A stretch of 8,722 nucleotides of DNA from Bacteroidota bacterium. Lineage in GTDB: Bacteria; Bacteroidota; Bacteroidia; Bacteroidales; Prolixibacteraceae. Both the position numbers and the translations under genes were made by a program. Position 1 is the first letter of the stretch, and every line of letters begins with the position of its first letter. The notes beneath the pieces are model-generated. The model saw only the letters and a list, made by a program, of their open reading frames with translations. It was not told the DNA's origin and made no database searches. The DNA is taken from assembly GCA_023488865.1 (NCBI GenBank), contig JAMDDG010000322.1:1-8722 (forward strand). Direction: 5' to 3'. Below, in pieces: positions 1-7,387 of the stretch.

Positions 1-527
1 TCCGTGAATTGAAAAGCCTGTGGAAGCAGTTTCCTGGTAAGTTCCCAGTCAATTTCCCCTTCGCGCCAGGTGTCGTTGGTCCGGATGTAATGACCTGCGT
101 CAATCCACTTTGTGACCTTTCCAACGTGATTTAAATAACTCGCCAGGATTTCTGTCGAAACCATCTCACCAGTAGATACAATCTGGTCATATTCAAAATC
201 ATAATTCAGGGAAGGTAGAATATTTACCCTTTTGAGCAAGGCATCAAACTCTTCAAACAAGGATCTTTCCAACTTTTCATTCCAATCGGCAAAAAGCTCT
301 TTGACAATTTTAAGGTGATAGTCTCTCGAACTGATAATTCCCTGAGTGGCCTCATCAATTTTACCGCAGAAATAGTTTTTTGTCACCTCCACCAGCGCAT
401 CCGTGGTTTTGCCCATGGCCGAAACGACCACAATCAGCAGCTCCGGTTCCTTGCAAATGATAGATGTTGTGTTGATTACACCTGCGGCATCTTTTACCGA
501 AGCCCCTCCAAATTTGAATACCTTCAT
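1..527 (-). CDS. lysC: Aspartate kinase, N-terminal part (3' end beyond window)
   Basis: Aspartate kinase phosphorylates L-aspartate with ATP, the first step toward lysine, threonine, methionine and diaminopimelate; it is cytoplasmic. Translating the minus strand from the ATG at 527 gives 175 open codons to the window edge, so the C-terminal part, including any ACT regulatory domains, is missing. Visible hallmarks are the nucleotide-binding KFGGASV at residues 5-11, the VVSAMGKTTDAL segment at about 34-45, and VSTGEMVSTEIL at about 117-128, which matches the conserved (V/S)xGE substrate-site motif. The start is well placed because KFGGASV lies at the expected distance from the N-terminus. The monofunctional type is inferred from the KFGGASVK form of the motif; a bifunctional kinase/homoserine dehydrogenase cannot be excluded without the 3' end. 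The gene has no evident functional tie to the glycan locus upstream and probably marks its boundary. Confidence 0.93.
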   Translation of the reverse strand, partial: MKVFKFGGASVKDAAGVINTTSIICKEPELLIVVVSAMGKTTDALVEVTKNYFCGKIDEATQGIISSRDYHLKIVKELFADWNEKLERSLFEEFDALLKRVNILPSLNYDFEYDQIVSTGEMVSTEILASYLNHVGKVTKWIDAGHYIRTNDTWREGEIDWELTRKLLPQAFQFT

Positions 528-556
528 TACCAATTGTTATCTGATTTTACACTTTT

Positions 557-564
557 CAAAAGTA
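557..564 (-). promoter_or_regulatory. Candidate -7 element for the aspartate kinase gene
   Basis: The minus strand reads TACTTTTG here, an exact match to the Bacteroidota primary-sigma -7 consensus TAnnTTTG, about 30 bases upstream of the aspartate kinase ATG. No TTG is present 19-21 bases further upstream, where only a T-rich CTT/TTT occurs, so the -33 half is weak. A second near match (TATTTTG, one base short) lies a little upstream. The rest of 528-638 shows nothing else that I recognise. Confidence 0.35.
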
Positions 565-638
565 TCTTAACAAAATAACATAAAAGCGGGGATATGTTTC
601 TGAAACCAATTAGAATTTATTTAAGTTTCACATCAGCG

Positions 639-860
639 TTAAGCCGTATTTAGTGCGGCCATCATTTTGATAATTTTTTTAATTAACTGATTATCATCAG
701 CTATTTCATTCAAAGTTTCTTCCATAGCTATTTCGAAAATATCGGCTATCAAACTTTGAAGTTCTAACAGATAACCCCATATTTTCTCAACAACAGTTAA
801 TTCTAAAGTCTTTTCCTGCTTTGGGGTTAATACTGATTCGCCTCGTTTTTTTTCTGCCAC
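639..860 (-). CDS. Unrecognised 73-codon frame overlapping the sulfatase 3' end
   Basis: The frame begins at a GTG (860-858) inside the sulfatase gene, overlaps its last 34 bases and ends with TAA at 639-641. The predicted product is lysine- and glutamate-rich, alpha-helical and soluble-looking, with hydrophobic residues in heptad-like spacing (for example VVEKIWGYLLELQSLIADIF, roughly residues 23-42). It has no signal peptide, no membrane segment and no motif that I know. No Shine-Dalgarno sequence precedes the GTG. It lies in the -1 frame relative to the sulfatase, and an A AAA AAC heptamer in the overlap could join them. It could be a translation-coupled small gene, a frameshifted C-terminal extension of the sulfatase, a gene remnant, or chance. 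A 68-codon open stretch in AT-rich DNA is somewhat unusual but not decisive. Confidence 0.25.
   Translation of the reverse strand: MAEKKRGESVLTPKQEKTLELTVVEKIWGYLLELQSLIADIFEIAMEETLNEIADDNQLIKKIIKMMAALNTA
772..829 (-). repeat. Short inverted repeat spanning the sulfatase stop codon
   Basis: TAACCCCA at 772-779 is the exact reverse complement of TGGGGTTA at 822-829, and the second arm contains the sulfatase stop codon. The arms are 8 bp with a 42-base loop. No T tract follows on the minus strand, so this is not a convincing terminator; chance is possible. Confidence 0.25.
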
Positions 861-2188
861 TGTTCGAACTGGCTTTTCAGTTCTTTCACCTTATCCTGAT
901 ATTTTTCTGCCAAGTTCGTCATTTCGCCCGGGTCGTTCTTCAGATTCACCAAAAAGAGGGAATCTTTTTCCATAATTGGTGCTTTATTGGTGTTATCCAC
1001 CGGGTTTCCCAGCAGTTTCCAGTCGCCTTTGCGGGCGGCCCAGTGTTTTACGTTTTGCCAGCAGAAACCTGCCGCGTGGCGACTTTCGGCTTTTTCGTTT
1101 TCAATCACCGGAACGAGGCTGATTCCATCCAGATCACGGGTATCCAAATGAATGCCGCACAATTCGGCCAATGTGGGCATCCAGTCTAAATTTACAGCCA
1201 GTTGGTCGCGAACTTCTCCGGCTTTTAATTTCGCCGGCCAGCTGATGGCCGCCGGAACTCGGATTCCGCCTTCAAACAAACTGAATTTAGATCCCCGCAA
1301 AATGCCGGCACTACCACCACCAGAATGGGCCCGCTCCTCGGTGGAGTACCCGTTATCCGACTGAAAAACAATTATTGTATTTTCCCGTAAACCCAACTCT
1401 TCCAGTTTGTGCAGCAACCCCCCAAGTTTTTCATCCATGGTCGAAACAAATGCAGCGTATAAATCGCGCGGGTATTTCACCCCTTTCCCCTGATAGTATT
1501 TTAGCCACTCCGGAGATCCCTGGTACGGGTAATGAGGCGTATTCATGGCATAATACATAAAGAACGGGGTATTTTTATTTTTCTCCATAAATTCCGATGC
1601 TTCTTTTACCATCAAATCGGGGAAATATTGACCAGGATAAAAAACCTCTTTACCGTTACAGTATAAATTGTGCCGATTAGCCCCTTCCCAATAAAAATAG
1701 TGTGAGAAATTATCGATACACCCCACAAGGAAGCCAAACGAATAATCAAATCCCTGGGCGTTAGGTTGTTTATCTTTTGCATTTCCCAGATGCCATTTCC
1801 CGATATGGGCAGTTTTATAGCCTGCTCCCTTGAACATTTTAGCGATGGTGTACTGTCCAGGCATTCCGGCAGCCAGGCTGAGGGAACTTACATTTCCGGG
1901 CACACCAGCGCGTTGGGGCGTTTTCCCGGTGAGTAAGCCTGCCCGTGACGGCGAACAAATGGGAGCCCCGTAAAACTGTGTAAACTTTATCCCGCTTTTT
2001 ACCAGTTTATCCATATTGGGCGTAACCAAATCGGTGGCGCCAAAACAGTTCATGTCTATGGCTCCCTGATCGTCGGAGTAAATAATAATTACATTGGGTT
2101 TTGCAGCTGGTGGATTTCCGGCCTGACCAACCATTCCATATCCTAGAAGTAAAAGTGAACCTGCTATCGATTTGTTCAGAGAATTCAT
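827..2188 (-). CDS. Secreted formylglycine-dependent sulfatase (family S1, arylsulfatase type)
   Basis: This 453-residue enzyme would hydrolyse sulfate esters, probably on a glycan. A Sec signal peptide occupies roughly residues 1-23 (hydrophobic SLLLLGYGMV, ending near GQAG, no lipobox), so it acts in the periplasm or outside. The sulfatase signature CSPSRAGLLTG is at 78-88; Cys78 is the residue converted to formylglycine and Arg82 is its partner. Asp39-Asp40 and Asp278-Asn279 (in FQSDNG) are the expected calcium ligands. GKWHLG at 130-135, His219 in NTPHYPYQ and Lys301 fit the other active-site positions. LKNDPGEMTNLA (416-427) is the typical C-terminal element of these enzymes, so the length looks complete. 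The Cys-type site needs a maturation enzyme such as anSME, not encoded here. The ATG lies 143 bases after the susD stop, behind a stem-loop, in an AT-rich leader without a clear ribosome-binding site. Substrate and S1 subfamily cannot be named by eye. Confidence 0.95.
   Translation of the reverse strand: MNSLNKSIAGSLLLLGYGMVGQAGNPPAAKPNVIIIYSDDQGAIDMNCFGATDLVTPNMDKLVKSGIKFTQFYGAPICSPSRAGLLTGKTPQRAGVPGNVSSLSLAAGMPGQYTIAKMFKGAGYKTAHIGKWHLGNAKDKQPNAQGFDYSFGFLVGCIDNFSHYFYWEGANRHNLYCNGKEVFYPGQYFPDLMVKEASEFMEKNKNTPFFMYYAMNTPHYPYQGSPEWLKYYQGKGVKYPRDLYAAFVSTMDEKLGGLLHKLEELGLRENTIIVFQSDNGYSTEERAHSGGGSAGILRGSKFSLFEGGIRVPAAISWPAKLKAGEVRDQLAVNLDWMPTLAELCGIHLDTRDLDGISLVPVIENEKAESRHAAGFCWQNVKHWAARKGDWKLLGNPVDNTNKAPIMEKDSLFLVNLKNDPGEMTNLAEKYQDKVKELKSQFEQWQKKNEANQY
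845..851 (-). other. A AAA AAC slippery heptamer in the sulfatase frame
   Basis: Reading the minus strand, the sulfatase codons are CAG AAA AAA AAC GAG, so A AAA AAC sits exactly in the X XXY YYZ register used for -1 ribosomal frameshifting. It is part of an eight-A run (853-846). A -1 slip bypasses the sulfatase stop 16 bases downstream of the heptamer and continues for 68 codons in the frame ending at 639, giving a product of about 516 instead of 453 residues. I see no Shine-Dalgarno-like stimulator 10-15 bases upstream and no strong hairpin just downstream, both of which efficient bacterial sites usually have. The motif itself is certain; its use is unproven. Confidence 0.3.
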
Positions 2189-2266
2189 TTTGTATTGATT
2201 TAAATTAAATTAATAATTCTTTATTGTTTCACATCCCGCCAAAAATTACATTATTTAATAAAATAT

Positions 2267-2308
2267 TTCATACAGGTTCCGGAAGAGATTATCCTGAACC
2301 TGTATGAA
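2267..2308 (-). terminator. Stem-loop after susD, probable terminator or attenuator before the sulfatase gene
   Basis: TTCATACAGGTTC (2267-2279) and GAACCTGTATGAA (2296-2308) form a perfect 13-bp stem. A C/T mismatch follows, then 3 more pairs (GGA/TCC), closing on the 8-base loop AGAGATTA. On the minus strand the stem begins 23 bases past the susD stop codon and is followed by ATATTTTATT, a loose T-rich tract. Partial termination here would leave susC-susD highly expressed and the sulfatase less so; the structure could equally protect the upstream mRNA from 3' decay. Whether the sulfatase has its own promoter is unclear: TAATTTTTG at about 2245 is one base off the -7 consensus and has no TTG upstream. 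Confidence 0.65.
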
Positions 2309-2331
2309 TTAACTGATCAAAACCTGATGTG

Positions 2332-3840
2332 TTAATGATAGTTTGGATTTTGTTCTAATTGAGGATTTTCCTGAATTTGTACAAATGGGATGGGCCATAA
2401 ATAATCACGTTCCTTATTAAAGGTCCTGTTCGTAATCACTTTCCCTTTGTAGTTGTAGATAGGCCCGTTATTCACTATTTCGATCGTTCGCCATCGCCGG
2501 ATATCTGAATAATACAACCCTTCAAAAGCAAGTTCTACACGACGTTCATTGCGGATCACAGCTCTCATTTTATCTTTTGTCAGACCTGCTTCGACTTGAG
2601 GCATAAGGACACTGGGCCGGGCCCTGACAGCATTCATGGCAGCATAAACAGAGACATCAGGGCCACTGAGTTCATTTTGGGCTTCAGCATATGTTAACAA
2701 GACCTCCGCATAACGGATAAGGATTGGGTTAAGGTCGGTACTAGGCGCAACGGTAGTATTGATATCATCCTTAAAGGATGTGTACTTCTTTAAACCAAAA
2801 CCAGTGTTTACTACATTCGAAAGCTGCGTGATCTTGCCATTGAACTTATAACCTATAACAGCAATGGTTTGATGCAACCGTGGATCTCGATTCTCATAAG
2901 GTTTTCCCGGATCATACAAGGGAGAGTTGGCAATGGTTTGTCCATCTTCCATTAAATAAGCATCGACCATGTCTTTCAACGGTGCCGGGGTGTTCAGAAT
3001 ATAGGTAGGTTGATCAAAATTATTAGTGAATCTGGGTGCCAGGAATTCGACATTAAAGATTACTTCTGAATTATGTTCATACTGGACCATAAATAATTCC
3101 CTGTAGTTGGGGAACAAAGAATACACTTTTAAATCTATCACTTCCTTAGCAGTTTTGGCTGCATCTTCCCATTTTTCATTATACAGTAATAACCTCGCTT
3201 TCAGGGCAAGTGCTGCGCCTTTGGTAGCCCGGCCTGCATCAGAGACCGGATATGTTACCGGTAAAACAGCACTGGCTTCATCAAGGTCTTTCAGTATCTG
3301 TTCAACAACCTTTTCTTTTGTATCCCTGGGGAGATTCGACTGTGTGGCAGCATCAGGTGTCTTCAGGATCAACGGAACACCACCGAAAACGTCCTCCAAA
3401 TTAAAATAAAAAAGGGCCCTCAGAAACTTGGCTTCACCAATCATCCTGCTTTTGAGAGATTGATCCATCTTTATTCCATCAATTTTATCCAGGAACGTAT
3501 TGGTCCTTCCAATCCCTTGATAGTTTACATTCCAACGTCCGGAAATCGTACCATCCGTTGTGGTTTGTGTGCCATTGGACAGCGGACCAAGTCCACCATT
3601 TTCATTGTATTTCCAGGCATTGGGCGTAACCATATCGGTTTCATAAATCCAACCACCGCCGTAAACGGATCGCAATACCGCGTAACAACCCGACAGCCCA
3701 GCTTGGGCGTGTGCTTCAGTTTTCCAGAAGGTTTCGATACTGTATTGATCGGTAGGGTTGATGTTTAGTTTATCTTCATTACAACCGCCATTCATAATAA
3801 GAAATACGGCAATAAAAAAGAATATTTTATTTGATATCAT
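2332..3840 (-). CDS. SusD/RagB-family surface glycan-binding lipoprotein
   Basis: SusD-like proteins are outer-membrane lipoproteins that bind oligosaccharides and act as a lid on the SusC transporter. The 502-residue protein starts with a lipoprotein signal peptide ending in MNGGC; Cys20 is the lipidated residue. Glu and Asp at +2 and +3 after it fit the Bacteroidota surface-export signal. Family marks follow in order: LNINPTDQYS at 25-34, WNVNYQGIGRTNTFLDKID at about 103-121, the helix AKFLRALFYFNLEDVFGG at 137-154, RYAEVLLTYAEAQNE at 376-390, IRNERRVELAFEG at 429-441, DIRRW at 446-450, YLWPIP at 480-485 and the C-terminal LEQNPNYH. Length and both ends are normal for the family. The gene starts 10 bases after the susC stop, so the two are surely co-transcribed and probably translationally coupled. 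The ligand is not predictable; the downstream sulfatase suggests a sulfated glycan. Confidence 0.97.
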   Translation of the reverse strand: MISNKIFFFIAVFLIMNGGCNEDKLNINPTDQYSIETFWKTEAHAQAGLSGCYAVLRSVYGGGWIYETDMVTPNAWKYNENGGLGPLSNGTQTTTDGTISGRWNVNYQGIGRTNTFLDKIDGIKMDQSLKSRMIGEAKFLRALFYFNLEDVFGGVPLILKTPDAATQSNLPRDTKEKVVEQILKDLDEASAVLPVTYPVSDAGRATKGAALALKARLLLYNEKWEDAAKTAKEVIDLKVYSLFPNYRELFMVQYEHNSEVIFNVEFLAPRFTNNFDQPTYILNTPAPLKDMVDAYLMEDGQTIANSPLYDPGKPYENRDPRLHQTIAVIGYKFNGKITQLSNVVNTGFGLKKYTSFKDDINTTVAPSTDLNPILIRYAEVLLTYAEAQNELSGPDVSVYAAMNAVRARPSVLMPQVEAGLTKDKMRAVIRNERRVELAFEGLYYSDIRRWRTIEIVNNGPIYNYKGKVITNRTFNKERDYLWPIPFVQIQENPQLEQNPNYH

Positions 3841-3850
3841 GAGATTAATT

Positions 3851-6800
3851 TTAAAATGTTACATTGATTCCCGTCGTAAACATCTTTACAGTCGGGTATT
3901 CATAAAAATTTACACCATTAATGTTCTTTTCCGGATCAAAATCTTTCATCTTACTAAAAGTCAAAAAGTTTTGTCCGTTAACATAGAGTTTCAGGTTACT
4001 GATGCCAAACTTCCCGGTAATCCTTTTCGGAAGGGTATAGCTGATCTGCAAATTCTTCAGACGCAGATAAGACGCATCCCTTAGCCAAAAATCGGACCGT
4101 CTGAAATTCTCATTCAATTTGCTTTCAAATGTTGTTAAGATAGGCAACCGTGCATTTGGGTTTTCAGGGGTCCATGCGTCTGTTATCCATTCTTTTGTTA
4201 CTGCAGTTCCAAACCAGAAAGGCTGGGCCCCAATGAGGGAGGAATACGTGTTAATGTTCTGGACACCCTGAAAGAAAGCATTCACTTCAAATCCCTTATA
4301 GCCAAGATTCAAACTAAATTGATAGGTATATTCTGGTATTACACCACCTGAAATTACCCGGTCATCCTCGGTAATAAAGCCGTCACCGTTGGTATCCTGA
4401 TACTTGATATCGCCTGGGTGGGTGGCCGCGGTTTGAAAGGGACTATTCTTAATCTCTTCCTGAGTTTGGAATATACCAATGGCATGAATCAGGTTGAAGG
4501 AATTAATAGGATAACCTTCTTTGATAATGGTGTTTCCGTTATAAATGATCTGTCCGTTCAGATCGACAACGTTATTCTTTATCTTAGTCATGCTACCGCT
4601 AATTTGATAGGTCAAATTGCCTAAGCTATTTTGGTAATTGAGCCCTAATTCAAAACCGGAGTTATCAACGGTACCAATATTACGGATAGGGCCGGCGAGA
4701 TTTCCAACCTGGGAAGGCAGGTTAACCGTGCGTAAAATATTCGTAGTACGCTTTTTGAAAACATCCAACACAAGATTTAAGCGGTTATTGAGAATTCCTG
4801 CATCCAGACCCACGTTGGAGATCGTTGTGGTTTCCCACGTGATGTTCGGATCATTATAGGCGGTCACGGCAGCCCCGGACGTTACATTATTTCCAAAAGA
4901 ATAATCCTGGCCGAGATTCACGAGGTTCAGATAGCGGAATAATCCGATTCTTTCATTCCCCAGTTGCCCCCATGAGGCCCTCAGTTTTAAATCACTGATC
5001 CATGGAACATCCTCCAACCATTTTTCGCGGTTAATCCGCCATCCTGCAGAAAAGGAAGGGAAAAGTCCCCATCTTTTATTCCTGGCGAACCTGGATGATC
5101 CGTCATACCTGAAATTCGCTTCAAACAGATACTTCTCCTTGTAATTATACCCCACTCGTCCAAAGTAAGAGTTCAGCCGCGAACTGTTAGATGTACTGAA
5201 CACAACCGGATTACTGGATCCTGCATTTAATTCATACAGGTCATTTCCAAGATAACCTTCGTTTTGGGCCCAGAAGTTATTACTACTAAAAAATTCAGAA
5301 CTTACACCTAATAATAGTGAGACATTGTGGATATCATTGAACGAATGTGCCCAGTTTAAAGTATTAAAGATGGTTGTATTTAATTCCCCGCTATTGGTTT
5401 TCCTCGCACCACGGTTTGTTAGTGACGTGAAATTTGACCCGGCATCGGCATTAAAAGGAACGCGTCTAGCTTCACCAGTTTTATTCTGATAGGTATATAT
5501 ATCCGGAACAAAGGCGGTACTAAGGTTGTCTTCCTTATTTAACCCAAAATTGATTTTATACTTAATGGAAAAAGGAAGTTCATATTCGGCAAACAGATTT
5601 ACCAGATACCGTTGGTGTGCAGTATTATTCTTACCTTCCTTAGCCAAAACAATAGGATGCCGGAAAATATTATGTCCGGTTGTTCTTACAAACGTGTCAG
5701 CATATCGTCCGTCCGCAAGATAAGTGGGATGAAAGGCCTGTGCTTTCAGAATGGCATCCATAAGATTTTGTACCCCTACAACAGGTTCGACAATGTTTCG
5801 GTAATTTGCATTGATATCACTTCCAATCTTTAACCTCTTGGAGATCTGTACAGTAGAATTGAAACCGAGGGAGTACCGGTTTGAATTCGACCCCATCATC
5901 ACGCCCTTCTGATCCAGATAACCCAGCGATAAAGCATAAGTGATTTTCTCAGCTCCGCCAGAGAACTGTATACTATGCTCCTGGATTGGGGCCGGACTAA
6001 ACATAATTTTAAACCAGTCGTTGTTAGGGTAGGTGTACGGATCGGTTTTCATCCCCGCTCTGTATTCATCTATTAAACTTTGAGGATAGTCAACGATCAA
6101 CCTTCCTCCATTGATCATTGCCTTGTCTCGCAGTTCCATATACTGGATGGGATCTTTCACAACATCAGGTAAATAATTTACCACTTGAACGCCGTAATAA
6201 CCATTATACTTAACTTGAAATTTCCCCTGTTTCCCGGATTTTGTTGTTACCAGTATTACGCCATTGGCCGCCCTGGAACCATAGATGGCGGCAGAAGCAG
6301 CATCTTTCAATACGGAAATACTTTCTATATCATTGGGATTTACATCCGAAAGCGGATATTCAATACCATTCACCAACACGAGCGCATTATTGTTATTCAA
6401 GGTACCCTGCCCCCGGATCCTGATGGTTGCCAAATCCCTTCCGGGTTGCCCACCTGCCTGATTTACATACAATCCTGATATTCCCTGTAAAGCTTGTGTT
6501 GAATTTGTAATTGGCATGGTTTCTAATTTCTTCATATTCACCGAAGATATAGAACCCGTAACATTGACCTTTTTCTGGGTAGCATACCCAATCGCCACAA
6601 TTTCTTCAATACCCACTGTTTCTTCTGCAAGCGTCACATTAATGGTTGTTTTGTTGCCAACTGCGATTTCCTGCATTTTCATCCCCACAAACGAAAATTG
6701 CAAAACCGCATTGACAGGAATATTGGCCAGAGAGTAATTTCCGTTGGCATCAGTGATCACACCTGATGTGGTTCCTTTTACAATCACAGAGACCCCCGGG

Positions 6801-7240
6801 AGGGATGCGCCGGATTGATCGGTGACTTTACCGCTGATTTTTCGCTGAACCTCCTGAGGAAGCGGCATATTAGCGGGAGAAATAACAATTTGCCTGTCGT
6901 AGACGGCATATTTTACATCCTGATTGGCAAATAGTTGGTCGAGAATGGTATTGATCTGTTCGTTTTCAGCCTCAATGTCCACTTTCCGTTCGACATCAAC
7001 GAGTTCATTGTTGTACAGAAAATAGAATTCACTTGATTTCTCAATTTCCTTAAGCGCTTGTTTTAGTGATGTTTGACTTAGATTTAGCGATACCCTTGCA
7101 GTCTGGGAATAGGTATCAGTTGCTAAAAGATTGAAGGTGGAAACCAGGATCAACAATAGAGCTATTTTCATAATAATTAATCCTTTCTTAATTACGGCAT
7201 ATCCATAACCCTTCGGAGAATATAATCCGAATTTTTTCAT
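3851..7240 (-). CDS. SusC/RagA-family TonB-dependent outer-membrane transporter with N-terminal STN signalling domain
   Basis: This 1129-residue protein would import the glycan bound by SusD through a 22-strand outer-membrane barrel powered by TonB/ExbBD. Domains in order: a long signal peptide to about residue 46 (hydrophobic MKIALLLILVSTFNLLA, then TYSQ); an STN domain at about 50-121; a carboxypeptidase-regulatory-like beta-sandwich at about 135-207 (ISGKVTDQSGASLPGVSV); the conserved linker VGIEEIVAIGYATQKK at 209-224; a plug at about 225-337 with IRIRGQGTLNNNNALVLVNG and KDAASAAIYGSRAANGVILV; then the barrel, ending in Phe as expected (GINVTF). The STN domain marks the subset of SusC proteins that signal to a FecR anti-sigma factor, and such a gene lies directly upstream. 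The ATG at 7240 matches the long MKK-type leaders of related proteins; an internal ATG at 7171 (Met24) has AAAGGA 9 bases before it and is a real alternative. No frameshift or truncation is seen. Confidence 0.97.
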   Translation of the reverse strand: MKKFGLYSPKGYGYAVIKKGLIIMKIALLLILVSTFNLLATDTYSQTARVSLNLSQTSLKQALKEIEKSSEFYFLYNNELVDVERKVDIEAENEQINTILDQLFANQDVKYAVYDRQIVISPANMPLPQEVQRKISGKVTDQSGASLPGVSVIVKGTTSGVITDANGNYSLANIPVNAVLQFSFVGMKMQEIAVGNKTTINVTLAEETVGIEEIVAIGYATQKKVNVTGSISSVNMKKLETMPITNSTQALQGISGLYVNQAGGQPGRDLATIRIRGQGTLNNNNALVLVNGIEYPLSDVNPNDIESISVLKDAASAAIYGSRAANGVILVTTKSGKQGKFQVKYNGYYGVQVVNYLPDVVKDPIQYMELRDKAMINGGRLIVDYPQSLIDEYRAGMKTDPYTYPNNDWFKIMFSPAPIQEHSIQFSGGAEKITYALSLGYLDQKGVMMGSNSNRYSLGFNSTVQISKRLKIGSDINANYRNIVEPVVGVQNLMDAILKAQAFHPTYLADGRYADTFVRTTGHNIFRHPIVLAKEGKNNTAHQRYLVNLFAEYELPFSIKYKINFGLNKEDNLSTAFVPDIYTYQNKTGEARRVPFNADAGSNFTSLTNRGARKTNSGELNTTIFNTLNWAHSFNDIHNVSLLLGVSSEFFSSNNFWAQNEGYLGNDLYELNAGSSNPVVFSTSNSSRLNSYFGRVGYNYKEKYLFEANFRYDGSSRFARNKRWGLFPSFSAGWRINREKWLEDVPWISDLKLRASWGQLGNERIGLFRYLNLVNLGQDYSFGNNVTSGAAVTAYNDPNITWETTTISNVGLDAGILNNRLNLVLDVFKKRTTNILRTVNLPSQVGNLAGPIRNIGTVDNSGFELGLNYQNSLGNLTYQISGSMTKIKNNVVDLNGQIIYNGNTIIKEGYPINSFNLIHAIGIFQTQEEIKNSPFQTAATHPGDIKYQDTNGDGFITEDDRVISGGVIPEYTYQFSLNLGYKGFEVNAFFQGVQNINTYSSLIGAQPFWFGTAVTKEWITDAWTPENPNARLPILTTFESKLNENFRRSDFWLRDASYLRLKNLQISYTLPKRITGKFGISNLKLYVNGQNFLTFSKMKDFDPEKNINGVNFYEYPTVKMFTTGINVTF

Positions 7241-7302
7241 ATTTTTGATTTGTTAAATGTTGGTTTTTAATTTTTTTGTAGAGAAAGAAAACATTTAATC
7301 TT

Positions 7303-7334
7303 TAGCGGGGAAGTGCGTCAACACTTTCCCGTTA
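7303..7334. repeat. Stem-loop between the anti-sigma gene and susC
   Basis: TAGCGGGGAAGTG (7303-7315) and CACTTTCCCGTTA (7322-7334) face each other across a 6-base loop. As plus-strand RNA all 13 positions pair, two as G-U wobbles, and TTTTTT follows at 7336-7341, which looks like an intrinsic terminator for transcripts entering from the susC side. As minus-strand RNA the core 7306-7331 pairs with one A/C mismatch and has no T tract after it. It lies in the 147-base gap 7241-7387, which otherwise holds several A/T tracts and no consensus promoter that I can identify. In the operon direction it could be an attenuator or a processing/stability element between the low-level regulator and the high-level transporter. 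Confidence 0.45.
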
Positions 7335-7387
7335 CTTTTTTCACTTCGTTTTTTCCATAGGCAGATTGAATAAGGTTTTTGTTTCGT

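Noticed and set aside
315..578. Plus-strand 87-codon frame near the left edge
   Set aside because: It is antisense to the aspartate kinase coding sequence, whose KFGGASV and STGE motifs are unambiguous.
640..657. Small GCCG...CGGC hairpin at the end of the 73-codon frame
   Set aside because: Only four clean pairs and no following T tract; too weak to call a terminator.
821..1560. Plus-strand open frames opposite the sulfatase gene
   Set aside because: They lie entirely antisense to a well-supported sulfatase with intact motifs, show no recognisable domain and have no ribosome-binding site; they reflect codon bias of the real gene.
2238..2250. Possible promoter TAATTTTTG upstream of the sulfatase
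   Set aside because: It has one base too many for TAnnTTTG and no TTG at the right distance upstream, in a very AT-rich gap where such near matches are expected.
3107..6737. Many plus-strand frames of 60-108 codons opposite susC and susD
   Set aside because: All are antisense shadows of the SusC and SusD coding frames and have no family features.
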